From assembly GCA_030682475.1 (NCBI GenBank), contig JAUXOA010000052.1, forward strand, positions 1-35,377: a stretch of 35,377 nucleotides of DNA. Direction: 5' to 3'. Positions 18,578 to 25,923 of this stretch are shown here, piece by piece. The notes below the pieces were generated by a model that saw only the letters and a list, made by a program, of their open reading frames with translations, did not search any database and was not told the origin of the DNA. Made by a program: the position numbers and the translations under genes. Source of the DNA: Rhodoferax sp. (GTDB lineage Bacteria > Pseudomonadota > Gammaproteobacteria > Burkholderiales > Burkholderiaceae_C). Numbering within the stretch: position 1 is the first letter of the stretch; each line of letters begins with the position of its first letter.

Positions 18578-19636
18578 ATGAGCACCGCCGGACCGCCCCA
18601 AGGTGCGAAGGCCCCCTTGGGGGGCAGCGATGCACACGAAGTGAGCAAGCGTGGGGGCAAGAACCTTGCGCCGCGAGCACGGGTTGCCAGGCGCCCCGTG
18701 CATGGGGTGCTGTTGCTGGACAAGCCTTTAGGCTGGTCCAGCAATGACGCCCTGCAAAAAGTCAAATGGCTGTTGCGGGCCGAAAAGGCCGGCCACACCG
18801 GCACGCTGGATCCATTGGCAACGGGCGTGTTGCCACTGTGCTTTGGGGCCGCGACGAAATTCAGTCAGCTCCAGCTTGATGCTGACAAAACGTACGAGGC
18901 GGTGGCTCGACTGGGCGTCAAAACCAGTACCGGGGACGCCGAAGGCGAGGTAATTGAAGAGCGGCCGGTGAACGTGAGCGAAGAAGACCTCAGAAATGTG
19001 CTGCCACGCTTCACCGGGATGATCCGGCAAATACCGCCCATGCACAGTGCACTGAAGAAGGATGGCCGGGCGCTGTACGACTATGCGCGGGCTGGCATCG
19101 AGGTCGAGCGGGAAGCGCGCGCGATCACGATTCACGAATTGAGAGTGACGCTAGCCCCCGTCGATAGTTCGCAACAAGCTATCAGAATGATAGTAAGGTG
19201 CAGCAAGGGAACTTACATCCGTACCCTTGGCGAGGATATCGGTGAAGCCCTGGGTTGTGGTGCCAGCTTAAGCGCGCTGCGGCGGGTTGAGAGCGGCGGC
19301 TTCCAGGTGTCGCAGTGTGTGACGCTGGAGGCACTGGAGGCCATGACCGAGGAACAGAGATTGAAGTGTTTGATGCCGGTCGAGTCGCTGCTGCGCGATC
19401 ACACGGTGGTCACGCTGGACGGCGAGAATGCAGGGCGGTTCCTGAGTGGTGTACGCCGCCGGGGCGACTGGCCCGACAACCGGCAAGTCGCCGTTTATGG
19501 CCCTTCGACTGGCTCAGGACAGGCACCTCGCGCCTTACTGGGCACAGCCCATGTGAAAGCGGGTGAGCTGATACCGGGGCGGCTTTTGAGCCCGGTCGAG
19601 ATTGAGCAAATTAAGAAAGTGAACCATGAGCCATAA
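18578..19636 (+). CDS. truB: tRNA pseudouridine(55) synthase TruB, carrying two repeat-derived segments
   Basis: TruB makes pseudouridine 55 in the T-loop of tRNAs and acts as a tRNA chaperone. The 352-residue protein starts at ATG 18578, one base after the rbfA stop. The conserved body begins only at RRPVHGVLLLDKPLGWSSND (about residue 40) with catalytic Asp in GHTGTLDPLATGVLP; RCSKGTYIRTLGEDIG and the PUA-like C-terminus follow. Two oddities: residues about 5-28 (GPPQGAKAPLGGSDAHEVSK) are encoded by a dispersed hairpin repeat, and GPSTGSGQAP in the C-terminal domain (19500-19526) is encoded by another dispersed repeat. Both insertions keep the frame, and all catalytic motifs seen are intact, so it is probably functional. 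The stop overlaps the typA start by 11 bases. Confidence 0.93.
   Translation: MSTAGPPQGAKAPLGGSDAHEVSKRGGKNLAPRARVARRPVHGVLLLDKPLGWSSNDALQKVKWLLRAEKAGHTGTLDPLATGVLPLCFGAATKFSQLQLDADKTYEAVARLGVKTSTGDAEGEVIEERPVNVSEEDLRNVLPRFTGMIRQIPPMHSALKKDGRALYDYARAGIEVEREARAITIHELRVTLAPVDSSQQAIRMIVRCSKGTYIRTLGEDIGEALGCGASLSALRRVESGGFQVSQCVTLEALEAMTEEQRLKCLMPVESLLRDHTVVTLDGENAGRFLSGVRRRGDWPDNRQVAVYGPSTGSGQAPRALLGTAHVKAGELIPGRLLSPVEIEQIKKVNHEP
18600..18658. repeat. Dispersed hairpin element inside the 5' end of truB
   Basis: GCCCCC (18611-18616) pairs with GGGGGC (18620-18625), followed by a CAC-GAA-GTG mini-hairpin at 18635-18643 and CAAGCGTGGGGGC. The segment ACACGAAGTGA-x-CAAGC is shared with the intergenic repeat between guaB and guaA (about 29296-29312), which links the two repeat families. 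I recall similar elements scattered in Comamonadaceae genomes; copy number here cannot be counted from one window. Confidence 0.6.
19500..19526. repeat. Dispersed short repeat of the TTCGAC-GGCTCAGGAC type inside truB
   Basis: The 22 bases CCTTCGACTGGCTCAGGACA resemble a palindrome-containing repeat seen in many proteobacterial genomes (half-site TTCGACaGGCTCAGGAC). In this reading frame it encodes PSTGSGQ, a peptide that recurs in unrelated proteins wherever the repeat falls in a gene. Confidence 0.55.
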
Positions 19637-21449
19637 GCAAATTCGAAACATCGCCATCATCGCCCACGTCGATCATGGCAAGACCACCATGGTCGACCAA
19701 TTGCTGCGTCAGTCCGGCACCTTTGCCGAGCACGAGAAAGTGGTCGACACCGTGATGGACAACAACGCTATTGAGAAAGAGCGTGGCATTACGATTCTGG
19801 CCAAGAACTGCGCCGTGACCTGGGAAGGCACGCACATCAACATCGTTGACACCCCCGGTCACGCCGACTTCGGCGGCGAAGTGGAACGGGCACTCTCCAT
19901 GGTCGACGGCGTGGTGTTGCTGATCGATGCGCAGGAGGGCCCCATGCCCCAAACCCGCTTTGTGACCAAGAAGGCGCTGGCCTTGGGGCTAAAGCCGATC
20001 CTGGTGGTGAACAAGGTGGACAAGCCCGGTGCGCGGCCTGACTGGGTGGTCAACGCCGCGTTTGATTTGTTCGACAAGCTCGGTGCGACAGATGAACAGC
20101 TCGATTTTCCGGTGGTTTATGCCTCAGGAATCAACGGCTGGTCGTCGCTGGTTGAGGGCGAGCCGAACGAGCAGTGGGGCCCCGACATGTCGGCCCTGTT
20201 CAACACCATCCTCCAGCATGTACCGCACCAACAGGGTGACCCTGCAGCACCCCTGCAACTGCAAATTTCTGCGCTCGACTTTTCAACCTTTGTGGGACGA
20301 ATTGGCGTCGGGCGTATCAGCCAGGGCACGGTCAAGCCCATGATGGACGTGGTGGTGATGGAAGGCCCGGATGGCAAAGCCGTCAAAGGCCGCATCAACC
20401 AGGTGTTGACCTTCCAGGGCCTGGAGCGCGTGCAGGCCACGGATGCCGGTCCCGGTGAGATCGTGCTGATCAACGGCCTGACGGATATCGGCATTGGCGT
20501 GACCATTACCGACCCCCTCAATCCGATGCCGCTGCCCATGCTCAAGGTCGATGAGCCGACGCTGACCATGAACTTCTGCGTCAACACCAGCCCACTGGCC
20601 GGTCGTGAAGGCAAGTACGTCACCAGTCGCCAGATCTGGGACCGCCTGCAAAAAGAACTGCAACACAACGTGGCCTTGCGCGTCAAAGAAACCGGCGAAG
20701 AAGGCATCTTTGAAGTCATGGGTCGCGGCGAACTGCACTTGACAATTTTGCTGGAAAACATGCGCCGCGAAGGTTTTGAGTTGGCTGTGTCCAAGCCGCG
20801 CGTCGTGATGAAAGAAGTGAACGGTGAAAAGCACGAGCCGATCGAGTTGGTGACCGTCGACATCGAAGAGCAACACCAGGGCGGTGTGATGCAGGCTTTG
20901 GGCGAGCGCAAAGGTGATCTGAACAGTATGGAGCCGGATGGCCGTGGCCGCGTGCGCCTGGAGTACCGTATCCCGGCGCGTGGCCTGATCGGTTTCACCA
21001 ACGAATTCCTGAACCTGACGCGCGGCACTGGCCTGATCTCCAACATCTTCGACAGCTACGAGCCGCACAAGGGCGACATCGGCGGCCGCAAGAACGGGGT
21101 GCTGATTTCGATGGACGCTGGTGAAATTTTTACCTATGCGCTGGGCAAGCTGGACGACCGTGGTCGCATGTTCGTCCGGGCCAACGACCCGGTGTACGAA
21201 GGCATGATTGTCGGTATCCACAGCCGTGACAACGATCTGGTGGTCAACGCCACGCGCACCAAGCAGCTGACCAACTTCCGCGTCAGTGGCAAGGAAGACG
21301 CGATCAAGATCACGCCGCCGATCGAATGCACGCTGGAATACGGCGTCGAGTTCATCGAGGACGACGAGCTGGTCGAAATCACGCCCAAATCGATTCGTCT
21401 GCGCAAGCGCCACCTGAAAGAGAGCGAGCGCAAACGCGCTGGTCGCTAA
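19626..21449 (+). CDS. typA: Ribosome-associated GTPase TypA/BipA
   Basis: A 607-residue translational GTPase of the EF-G/LepA class, involved in ribosome assembly and stress or low-temperature growth. The G domain (about 1-200) has AHVDHGKTT, the switch region with RGITI, DTPGHADFGGE, NKVDKPGARPDW and the G5 loop near VVYASGINGW. Domain II, domain III, domain V and the BipA-specific C-terminal domain follow (GRGELHLTILLENMRREGFEL; EYRIPARGLIGFTNEF; ending in a basic tail RLRKRHLKESERKRAGR). Length matches the family (about 605). The start lies inside the truB 3' end (11-base overlap), extending the coupled cluster. Confidence 0.96.
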   Translation: MSHKQIRNIAIIAHVDHGKTTMVDQLLRQSGTFAEHEKVVDTVMDNNAIEKERGITILAKNCAVTWEGTHINIVDTPGHADFGGEVERALSMVDGVVLLIDAQEGPMPQTRFVTKKALALGLKPILVVNKVDKPGARPDWVVNAAFDLFDKLGATDEQLDFPVVYASGINGWSSLVEGEPNEQWGPDMSALFNTILQHVPHQQGDPAAPLQLQISALDFSTFVGRIGVGRISQGTVKPMMDVVVMEGPDGKAVKGRINQVLTFQGLERVQATDAGPGEIVLINGLTDIGIGVTITDPLNPMPLPMLKVDEPTLTMNFCVNTSPLAGREGKYVTSRQIWDRLQKELQHNVALRVKETGEEGIFEVMGRGELHLTILLENMRREGFELAVSKPRVVMKEVNGEKHEPIELVTVDIEEQHQGGVMQALGERKGDLNSMEPDGRGRVRLEYRIPARGLIGFTNEFLNLTRGTGLISNIFDSYEPHKGDIGGRKNGVLISMDAGEIFTYALGKLDDRGRMFVRANDPVYEGMIVGIHSRDNDLVVNATRTKQLTNFRVSGKEDAIKITPPIECTLEYGVEFIEDDELVEITPKSIRLRKRHLKESERKRAGR

Positions 21450-21462
21450 GCGCTCTAATTAC

Positions 21463-21611
21463 TTGAGGACAGAGCTGGCGAACATCCAACATCTGACGAT
21501 CAGTTGAGGACAGAGCTGGTTCACCTTGAAATGTTGGGGACAGAGCTTGTTCGCTTCGCGTAACGGCGGTCTGTCCCGCAAACTTTTCGGACTCGGTCTG
21601 TCCCGCAAACT
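21463..21611. repeat. Hairpin repeat block B between typA and the EamA gene
   Basis: Core unit in reverse orientation at 21537-21577 (GGGACAGAG ... GGTCTGTCCC) with inner stem GTT-CGC-TTC-GCG-T-AAC. Extra GAGGACAGAGCTGG arms lie at 21465 and 21506, and a second GGTCTGTCCCGCAAACTTT arm at 21596-21613. The block fills almost the whole gap and ends about three bases before the EamA ATG, leaving no room for a Shine-Dalgarno sequence. Confidence 0.85.
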
Positions 21612-21614
21612 TTC

Positions 21615-22493
21615 ATGAAGCTCACGCACAACCGGGCGATCTTTCTGATGATGGCGGTGGCCCTGATGTGGTCCACCGCCGGCGTTGTCACTCGTCAGTT
21701 GGAGTCAGCCCGCAGTTTTGAGATTACCTTCTGGCGCTCCGCCTTCACCGCCTTGTCGCTACTGGTTATTCTGCCGTTTTTTCAGGGGCGCCAGGTTTTT
21801 CGCCAGATTCGCCAGGGCACGCCGACCTTCTGGATTTCAGGGGTTTGCTGGAGCGTGATGTTCACCGCCTTCATGGTGGCGCTGACCTTGACCAGCGTGG
21901 CCAATGTGCTGGTCACGATGTCGATTGGGCCTTTGCTCACGGCGCTGGTGGCGCGGGTTTTTATCGGCCACCGGATCCCGAAGCGCACCTGGATTGCCAT
22001 TGTCGTGGCCGGTGCCGGCATTGTTTACATGTATGGGGCGCAGGTCGCTGACGCGTCGTTGGCAGGCACGCTGGTGGCGCTGTGTGTCCCCTTGGCCGGC
22101 GCCGTCAACTGGACGGTAACCCAGCACTCGCACGCGCAAGGCCACGATGTCGATCTGGTGCCGGCGGTGCTGGTGGGGGCTGTGATCTCGGCCGCCCTGA
22201 CGCTGCCACTGGCGTTTCCCTTTCAGGCGACGGCCCACGATCTGGTCTTGCTGGCTTTTTTGGGCCTGGGACAACTGGCGATTCCGTGTGTTCTGTCAGT
22301 TATTTGCGCGCGCATTCTCAAAGCCCCTGAAATGTCCCTGCTGGCCTTGCTCGAAGTGATTTTTGGCATTCTGCTCGCATGGGTAGGCGCGCATGAGGTC
22401 CCCAGCGAATCGGTTCTCATCGGTGGTGCCGTGGTGATTGGCGCGCTGGTTGTCAATGAACTGATTGGCTGGCAGTCAAGGGCAAGCGTCTGA
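21615..22493 (+). CDS. EamA/DMT-superfamily permease
   Basis: A 292-residue membrane protein with about ten hydrophobic segments arranged as two EamA halves (about 5-140 and 150-285). The first half begins NRAIFLMMAVALMWSTAG and includes FEITFWRSAFTALSLL; the second half includes PLAGAVNWTVTQHSH and ends LLALLEVIFGILLAWVGAHEVPS. This is the RhaT/YdcZ-like drug/metabolite transporter fold, with export of amino acids or metabolites the usual role, but the substrate is unknown. The ATG directly abuts repeat block B and has no visible ribosome site. It converges with the anti-sigma gene, 17 bp between stops. Confidence 0.88.
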   Translation: MKLTHNRAIFLMMAVALMWSTAGVVTRQLESARSFEITFWRSAFTALSLLVILPFFQGRQVFRQIRQGTPTFWISGVCWSVMFTAFMVALTLTSVANVLVTMSIGPLLTALVARVFIGHRIPKRTWIAIVVAGAGIVYMYGAQVADASLAGTLVALCVPLAGAVNWTVTQHSHAQGHDVDLVPAVLVGAVISAALTLPLAFPFQATAHDLVLLAFLGLGQLAIPCVLSVICARILKAPEMSLLALLEVIFGILLAWVGAHEVPSESVLIGGAVVIGALVVNELIGWQSRASV

Positions 22494-22510
22494 GCTAAGA
22501 ACGAACGCCT

Positions 22511-23338
22511 TCAAAGCTGGCGATAAACCGCTTCTGCCAGTTTCATGAGGGTGTCACGCGGCAGCGGCCCGGCCAGCGCGTAGCCAAAGCCCTGGTCAAT
22601 CCAGTAAAAGCTCGGTATCGGCCCGTCCGCCGTAAAGTTGAAACTGGTCTCACGCGCGTCGGTGCCGACAGGCGTCTTCTCCATTGCCCCGAGATAGAGG
22701 GTGATTCGCGTGCCGGCCGCGTTCTGGAACATGAACTGCGCCCGCGCGCCCGCTTCGCCCGGCAGCAGGCGTCCGCCCATCAGCTCATAGCCCAGGGGTC
22801 CCAGATTAGGGACTTTGAGCGGCTTGCCAACACGCTTGGACAGCCATTGCACCAGGTGCTCCTGCTCAGCGGCGCTGACCTCTACCGGGTGCCGTATTTC
22901 AGGGGAATACACCGCATGCGCGAAGCCGGCCTGGCGCACGAAATCCTGCGCGGCCCGTGCTTTCGCCAGCGCGGGCGAGGGCGCCCCGACTTGCCAGCCA
23001 CCGTCCCAAGCCATGTGGGAGAACCAGCCCACGCCAAATGCCAGCATGACCCCGGCGGCCATGCCACCCCAGCGCCACCACTGATTGATTTCCTGCTGCG
23101 AGGCAGCGGTTTGTTGCGCAGCCATGATAAGTGTGGCCGGAACCGGCTCGTCCAGAACGTGCTGATGCAGGCTTCGCAGGGCGTCGCGCTGCTGCTGCCA
23201 CCTCAACACCGTGACCTGGGCCTCGGGGTCAAGCGCCAGGCGCGCCTGCAGGGCAGCCAGCTCCCCGGACGAAGGCTGGCCGTCCACCAGTGCGTGGATT
23301 TCGTCTTCAGTCAGGAGCGTAGAAGGGGTCCGGTTCAT
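22511..23338 (-). CDS. Anti-sigma factor (single-span membrane protein) for the adjacent ECF sigma
   Basis: Start chosen at 23338 (MNRTPSTLLTEDEIHALVDG), 275 residues; an ATG at 23359 overlapping the sigma stop (ATGA) would add seven residues and is nearly as good. The N-terminal ~95 residues are a soluble anti-sigma-like domain (LTEDEIHALVDGQ is the common beginning). They lack the His-x3-Cys-x2-Cys zinc motif. One membrane span follows at about 105-127 (WWRWGGMAAGVMLAFGVGWF). The ~145-residue C-terminal periplasmic part (HPVEVSAAEQEHLVQWLSKRVGKPLKVP) resembles transmembrane transcriptional regulators of the RsiW/YlaC-associated kind. It should hold the sigma factor inactive until a periplasmic signal. 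It lies directly downstream of the sigma gene. Confidence 0.85.
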   Translation of the reverse strand: MNRTPSTLLTEDEIHALVDGQPSSGELAALQARLALDPEAQVTVLRWQQQRDALRSLHQHVLDEPVPATLIMAAQQTAASQQEINQWWRWGGMAAGVMLAFGVGWFSHMAWDGGWQVGAPSPALAKARAAQDFVRQAGFAHAVYSPEIRHPVEVSAAEQEHLVQWLSKRVGKPLKVPNLGPLGYELMGGRLLPGEAGARAQFMFQNAAGTRITLYLGAMEKTPVGTDARETSFNFTADGPIPSFYWIDQGFGYALAGPLPRDTLMKLAEAVYRQL

Positions 23339-23355
23339 GGTGTTTTTCCAGCGCC

Positions 23356-23904
23356 TCATTTCAGGCGGCGCAGAGGGATTGCTGGGTTTAGCGGTGTGCC
23401 GACTATTGGCTGCGGGTCGGTACTGCGGGCCGGCGCATCCAGCAGTTCCTGCAGGCGGCTGCGGGCACGCGACAGGCGCGACATCACGGTGCCAATCGGA
23501 ACCCCCATAATTTGTGCCACCTCCGCGTAGCTCATATCCTCCAGGCTGACCAGCAGCAAAACAGCGCGCTGGTCCTGCGGCAGGCGCAGCAGGCAACGCT
23601 GCAAATCCAGTGCAGCCCCCGGATTGGCATCGGGTGCCACCAGCTCGTGCGCGACATCGTCAATATCGATTGTGCTGCCGCGGCCTTGTCGGGTGGCCCG
23701 GCGCATCTGGTTGGCGAACAGGTTGTGCATCACGGTAAACAGCCAGGCCCGCAGGTCAGAGCCTGCGCTCCACAAACGCCACTTGCTGCAGGCGCGCTCC
23801 AGCGTGTCCTGCACCAGATCATCGGCAGCCCAGGTGTCACCGGTCAGCACCCGCGCGTAGCGGCGCAGCGCTGGAATTTGGTCGACGATGGGCTGGGAAT
23901 TCAT
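23356..23904 (-). CDS. ECF-type RNA polymerase sigma factor
   Basis: A 182-residue sigma factor with only regions 2 and 4. Region 2 (about 8-75) has RRYARVLTGDTWAADDLVQD and DLRAWLFTVMHNLFANQMRR, the promoter-melting and -10 recognition parts. Region 4 (about 105-160) has LPQDQRAVLLLVSLEDMSYA and the helix-turn-helix EVAQIMGVPIGTVMSRLSRA, which reads the -35. The start at 23904 is only about six bases after repeat block C and lacks a clear Shine-Dalgarno. It is followed by its presumed anti-sigma gene and preceded, on the same strand, by a small lipoprotein gene that may be part of the regulon. ECF subgroup not determined. Confidence 0.9.
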   Translation of the reverse strand: MNSQPIVDQIPALRRYARVLTGDTWAADDLVQDTLERACSKWRLWSAGSDLRAWLFTVMHNLFANQMRRATRQGRGSTIDIDDVAHELVAPDANPGAALDLQRCLLRLPQDQRAVLLLVSLEDMSYAEVAQIMGVPIGTVMSRLSRARSRLQELLDAPARSTDPQPIVGTPLNPAIPLRRLK

Positions 23905-23910
23905 CTAGTC

Positions 23911-23964
23911 AGTTGAGGACAGAGCTTGTTCGCTTCGCGTAACAGCGGTCTGTCCCGCAAAGTC
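23911..23964. repeat. Hairpin repeat block C between the lipoprotein and sigma genes
   Basis: A single core unit, 23915-23956, reverse orientation: GAGGACAGAGCTTGTTCGC through GCGGTCTGTCCCGCAAAG. Inner stem GTT-CGC-TTC-GCG-T-AAC is as in blocks B and D. It fills the gap between the lipoprotein stop (23975) and the sigma start (23904). Confidence 0.85.
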
Positions 23965-23974
23965 TCAGGATGAA

Positions 23975-24358
23975 TTACGGCTTGGCAGTCTGCCACACCT
24001 TGTTCACACCGTCTCCGGTTTTGTCGCCAGGTTTGGTGTCCTTGATCCAGTAATACACGGGCTTGCCCTTCACTGCCCATTGTTTGGCGCCGTCGTCACG
24101 CGTGATGACGGTGTAGTCGCCCGATGTTGTGTCAGACGCAGTCGCCATCAAGGGCGGCCAGTTGGTCGCGCAGGGACCGTTGCAAGTCGATTTGCCGCTG
24201 CCGGCGGCGTCTTTGTCAAATGTATAAAGCGTCATGCCGTTGGGGCCGACCAGCACGCCGTCGGCAACCTTGACCGGGGCGGCCGCCATAGCCGCGCACC
24301 CCGCCAAAACAACAAGCGTCAAGGAAATAGCCGCAGTAGCGCGAGAGGTAAATTTCAT
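23975..24358 (-). CDS. Small COG4315-type secreted/lipoprotein with YxFxxD repeats
   Basis: Start at 24358 (MKFTSRATAAISL), 127 residues, with AGGAG eight bases upstream. The N-terminus is a lipoprotein-type signal: basic residues, a hydrophobic run and LAGC (about residues 18-21), whose Cys would be lipidated. The rest carries the family's two short repeats, including MTLYTFDKD and PVYYWIKDT, with NGPCATNWPP between them. The family (secreted repeat of unknown function, PF03640) is common in Proteobacteria and Actinobacteria and often sits beside ECF sigma genes, as it does here. Function is unknown; two remaining Cys (about STCNGPC) could form a disulfide. Confidence 0.82.
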   Translation of the reverse strand: MKFTSRATAAISLTLVVLAGCAAMAAAPVKVADGVLVGPNGMTLYTFDKDAAGSGKSTCNGPCATNWPPLMATASDTTSGDYTVITRDDGAKQWAVKGKPVYYWIKDTKPGDKTGDGVNKVWQTAKP

Positions 24359-24446
24359 GGTGAACTCCTGAGTTGATGGACGCAAACAAGCATTTGCAAT
24401 CAGATAAACACCGGCAGCGCCCGGTTTATTCCATTTTGCTGAAAAA

Positions 24447-24486
24447 ACTTAGCGCTGGCGACTTTTACTTAGCGCTGACGACTTTT
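24447..24486. repeat. 20-bp tandem duplication of the smpB 3' end
   Basis: ACTTAGCGCTGGCGACTTTT (24447-24466) is repeated at 24467-24486 with one change (TGGCG to TGACG). The second copy contains the smpB stop and its last codons; the first lies just past the stop. Confidence 0.85.
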
Positions 24487-24942
24487 CATGGCGCGCTCGA
24501 CCTCGCGTTTGCCTTCGCGGTCCTTGATGGTGTCACGCTTGTCGTGCTCGGCCTTGCCTTTGGCCAGGGCAATCTCGCACTTTATTTTCCCGGCTTTCCA
24601 GTGCAGATTGAGCGGCACCAGGGTGTAGCCTTTTTGCTCCACTTTGCCAATGAGACGCTTGATCTCTTCCTTGTGCAGCAAGAGCTTCTTGGTCCGCACC
24701 TTGTCCGGGCTGATGTGGGAGGAGGCGGTGTTCAGGGGTTGAATCTGGAGGCCAATGACGAACAGCTCGCCATTGCGAATGACCACATAACCATCGGTTA
24801 ACTGGACCTTGCCTTCGCGCAGCGATTTGACCTCCCAGCCTTCCAGCACCAGCCCGGCCTCAAAGCGTTCTTCAAAAAAATAGTTGTAGGCCGCCTTCTT
24901 GTTGTCGGCAATGCGGGTAGCGGTTTCAGGTTTCTTGGCCAT
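24469..24942 (-). CDS. smpB: SsrA-binding protein SmpB
   Basis: SmpB binds tmRNA and brings it to stalled ribosomes for trans-translation. The 157-residue protein has the OB-fold core ([39 protein letters not shown], about 10-50, with the tmRNA-binding surface) and a basic C-terminal tail ([30 protein letters not shown]) that reaches into the decoding site. Length and motifs are standard. The last 20 bases are tandemly duplicated after the stop. The start lies about 10 bases from repeat block D, without a clear ribosome site. Divergent from ratA, a common neighbour. The ssrA gene itself was not seen in this window. Confidence 0.95.
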   Translation of the reverse strand: MAKKPETATRIADNKKAAYNYFFEERFEAGLVLEGWEVKSLREGKVQLTDGYVVIRNGELFVIGLQIQPLNTASSHISPDKVRTKKLLLHKEEIKRLIGKVEQKGYTLVPLNLHWKAGKIKCEIALAKGKAEHDKRDTIKDREGKREVERAMKSRQR

Positions 24943-24952
24943 AGGTTTCGTA

Positions 24953-25062
24953 AGACTTTGCGGGACAGACCGATTCTTGAGACTTTGCGGGACAGACCGC
25001 AGTTACGCGAAGCGAACCAGCTCTGTCCTCAACCGTTCAAAAGAGCAAGCTCTGTCCTCAAC
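24953..25062. repeat. Hairpin repeat block D between smpB and ratA
   Basis: Core unit 24989-25030 in plus orientation (GGGACAGACCGCAGTTACGC through CTCTGTCCTC), preceded by a partial GGGACAGACCG arm at 24962 and followed by GAGCAAGCTCTGTCCTCAAC at about 25042-25062. Layout (two left arms, core, extra right arm) mirrors block A. Confidence 0.85.
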
Positions 25063-25099
25063 TATTTGGAGGTTGTTACTAATGCGTACAAGGCTTGTC

Positions 25100-25105
25100 T
25101 ACAAT
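25100..25105 (+). promoter_or_regulatory. Candidate -10 box for ratA-rnfH
   Basis: TACAAT lies 20 bases before the ratA ATG, with TTACTA 17 bases further upstream as a weak -35. A very short leader would follow. Confidence 0.35.
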
Positions 25106-25125
25106 CCGGCGCAGGCCTCCATTCT

Positions 25126-25569
25126 ATGAAAACCGTCAAGAAGTCCGTCCTGCTCTGGTACAGCCCGCAAGAAATGTATGTTCTTGTGACTGACGTGGAC
25201 CAATACCCCAGTTTTTTGCCCTGGTGTGATCGCGCCCGCGTGCTTACTTCTGACGCGCTCGGCATGACAGCGGAAATCGGCATTTCTTTCGGTGGTATCC
25301 GCCAGACATTCACCACTCGCAACCAACATGTGCCGGGTCGTCAGGTCGCCATAAAGTTGCTGAATGGCCCCTTTTCCCGGCTCGATGGCGAGTGGAATTT
25401 CGTGCCACTGGGCGACGGCACGCAGCGGGCTTGCAAAGTGGAACTGACGCTCCACTATGGTTTTGACAACGCAACCCTGAGCAAACTGGTGGGCCCGGTG
25501 TTTGACAAAATTGCCGGGAGCCTGGTTGACGCCTTCGTCAAACGTGCCACGCAGGTGTATGGCGAGTGA
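25126..25569 (+). CDS. ratA: RatA-type START-like (polyketide cyclase/coenzyme Q-binding) protein
   Basis: A 147-residue single-domain protein of the START/SRPBCC fold, close to Coq10/RatA (E. coli YfjG). Beginning MKTVKKSVLLWYSPQEMYVL VTDVDQ, it has the usual pattern YPSFLPWCDRARVL, a central beta-sheet, and C-terminal helix FDKIAGSLVDAFVKRATQVYG. In E. coli it has been described as a toxin that blocks 70S assembly, while Coq10-like members bind ubiquinone; which role applies here is open. Start at ATG 25126; upstream in-frame extension to 24958 runs through the repeat and is rejected. Next to smpB (divergent) and upstream of rnfH, the typical gene order. Confidence 0.88.
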   Translation: MKTVKKSVLLWYSPQEMYVLVTDVDQYPSFLPWCDRARVLTSDALGMTAEIGISFGGIRQTFTTRNQHVPGRQVAIKLLNGPFSRLDGEWNFVPLGDGTQRACKVELTLHYGFDNATLSKLVGPVFDKIAGSLVDAFVKRATQVYGE

Positions 25570-25570
25570 C

Positions 25571-25906
25571 ATGACCATTCAAGTCGGCGTGGTCTATTCG
25601 CCCACTCCCCGTGATGTGCGGGAAATAGCCCTGTGTCTGGCCCCGGGCAGTACCGTTTTGCAGGCGGTACAGGCGAGTGGTCTGTTGCAGCTTTTCCCCG
25701 CCATTGATCAGCAAACCACCGTAGTCGGGGTTTGGGGCCGCAAGGTCAGTTTGAAGCAGCCGCTTCGGGACAACGACCGTGTCGAGATCTATCGGGCGCT
25801 CACGGTTGACCCCAAAGTGGCGCGACGCCAGCGTTTTGCAAAGCAGGGGGCACGAACAGCCGGTCTTTTTGTCAAAAAACGTCCGGGTGCCAAGGCCGGG
25901 TACTGA
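25571..25906 (+). CDS. rnfH: RnfH/RatB-family ubiquitin-like protein
   Basis: A 111-residue protein of the RnfH (UPF0125) family, a small beta-grasp fold related to ThiS/MoaD. Visible features are IQVGVVYSPTPRDVREIALC, a hydrophobic core GSTVLQAVQASGLL, and the hallmark VWGRKVSLKQPLRDNDRVEIYRALTVDPK. A Lys/Arg-rich tail follows. It lacks a terminal Gly-Gly, so it is not a classical sulfur carrier. ATG 25571 is one base after the ratA stop; an earlier in-frame ATG at 25559 overlaps ratA and is possible. The ratA-rnfH pair is conserved; function is unknown. Confidence 0.85.
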   Translation: MTIQVGVVYSPTPRDVREIALCLAPGSTVLQAVQASGLLQLFPAIDQQTTVVGVWGRKVSLKQPLRDNDRVEIYRALTVDPKVARRQRFAKQGARTAGLFVKKRPGAKAGY

Positions 25907-25923
25907 TTCGGTAAGTGACCCGG

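Noticed and set aside
19141..19200. GCTATC/GATAG palindromes in truB (and one at about 15843 in infB) as a third repeat family
   Set aside because: The flanking protein sequence has normal family length at these places, so there is no sign of an inserted element.
21463..21611. Possible CRISPR-like array from repeated GGACAGAGC motifs
   Set aside because: Spacing is irregular, units occur in both orientations and form palindromes, and there are no cas genes; the elements are dispersed hairpin repeats.
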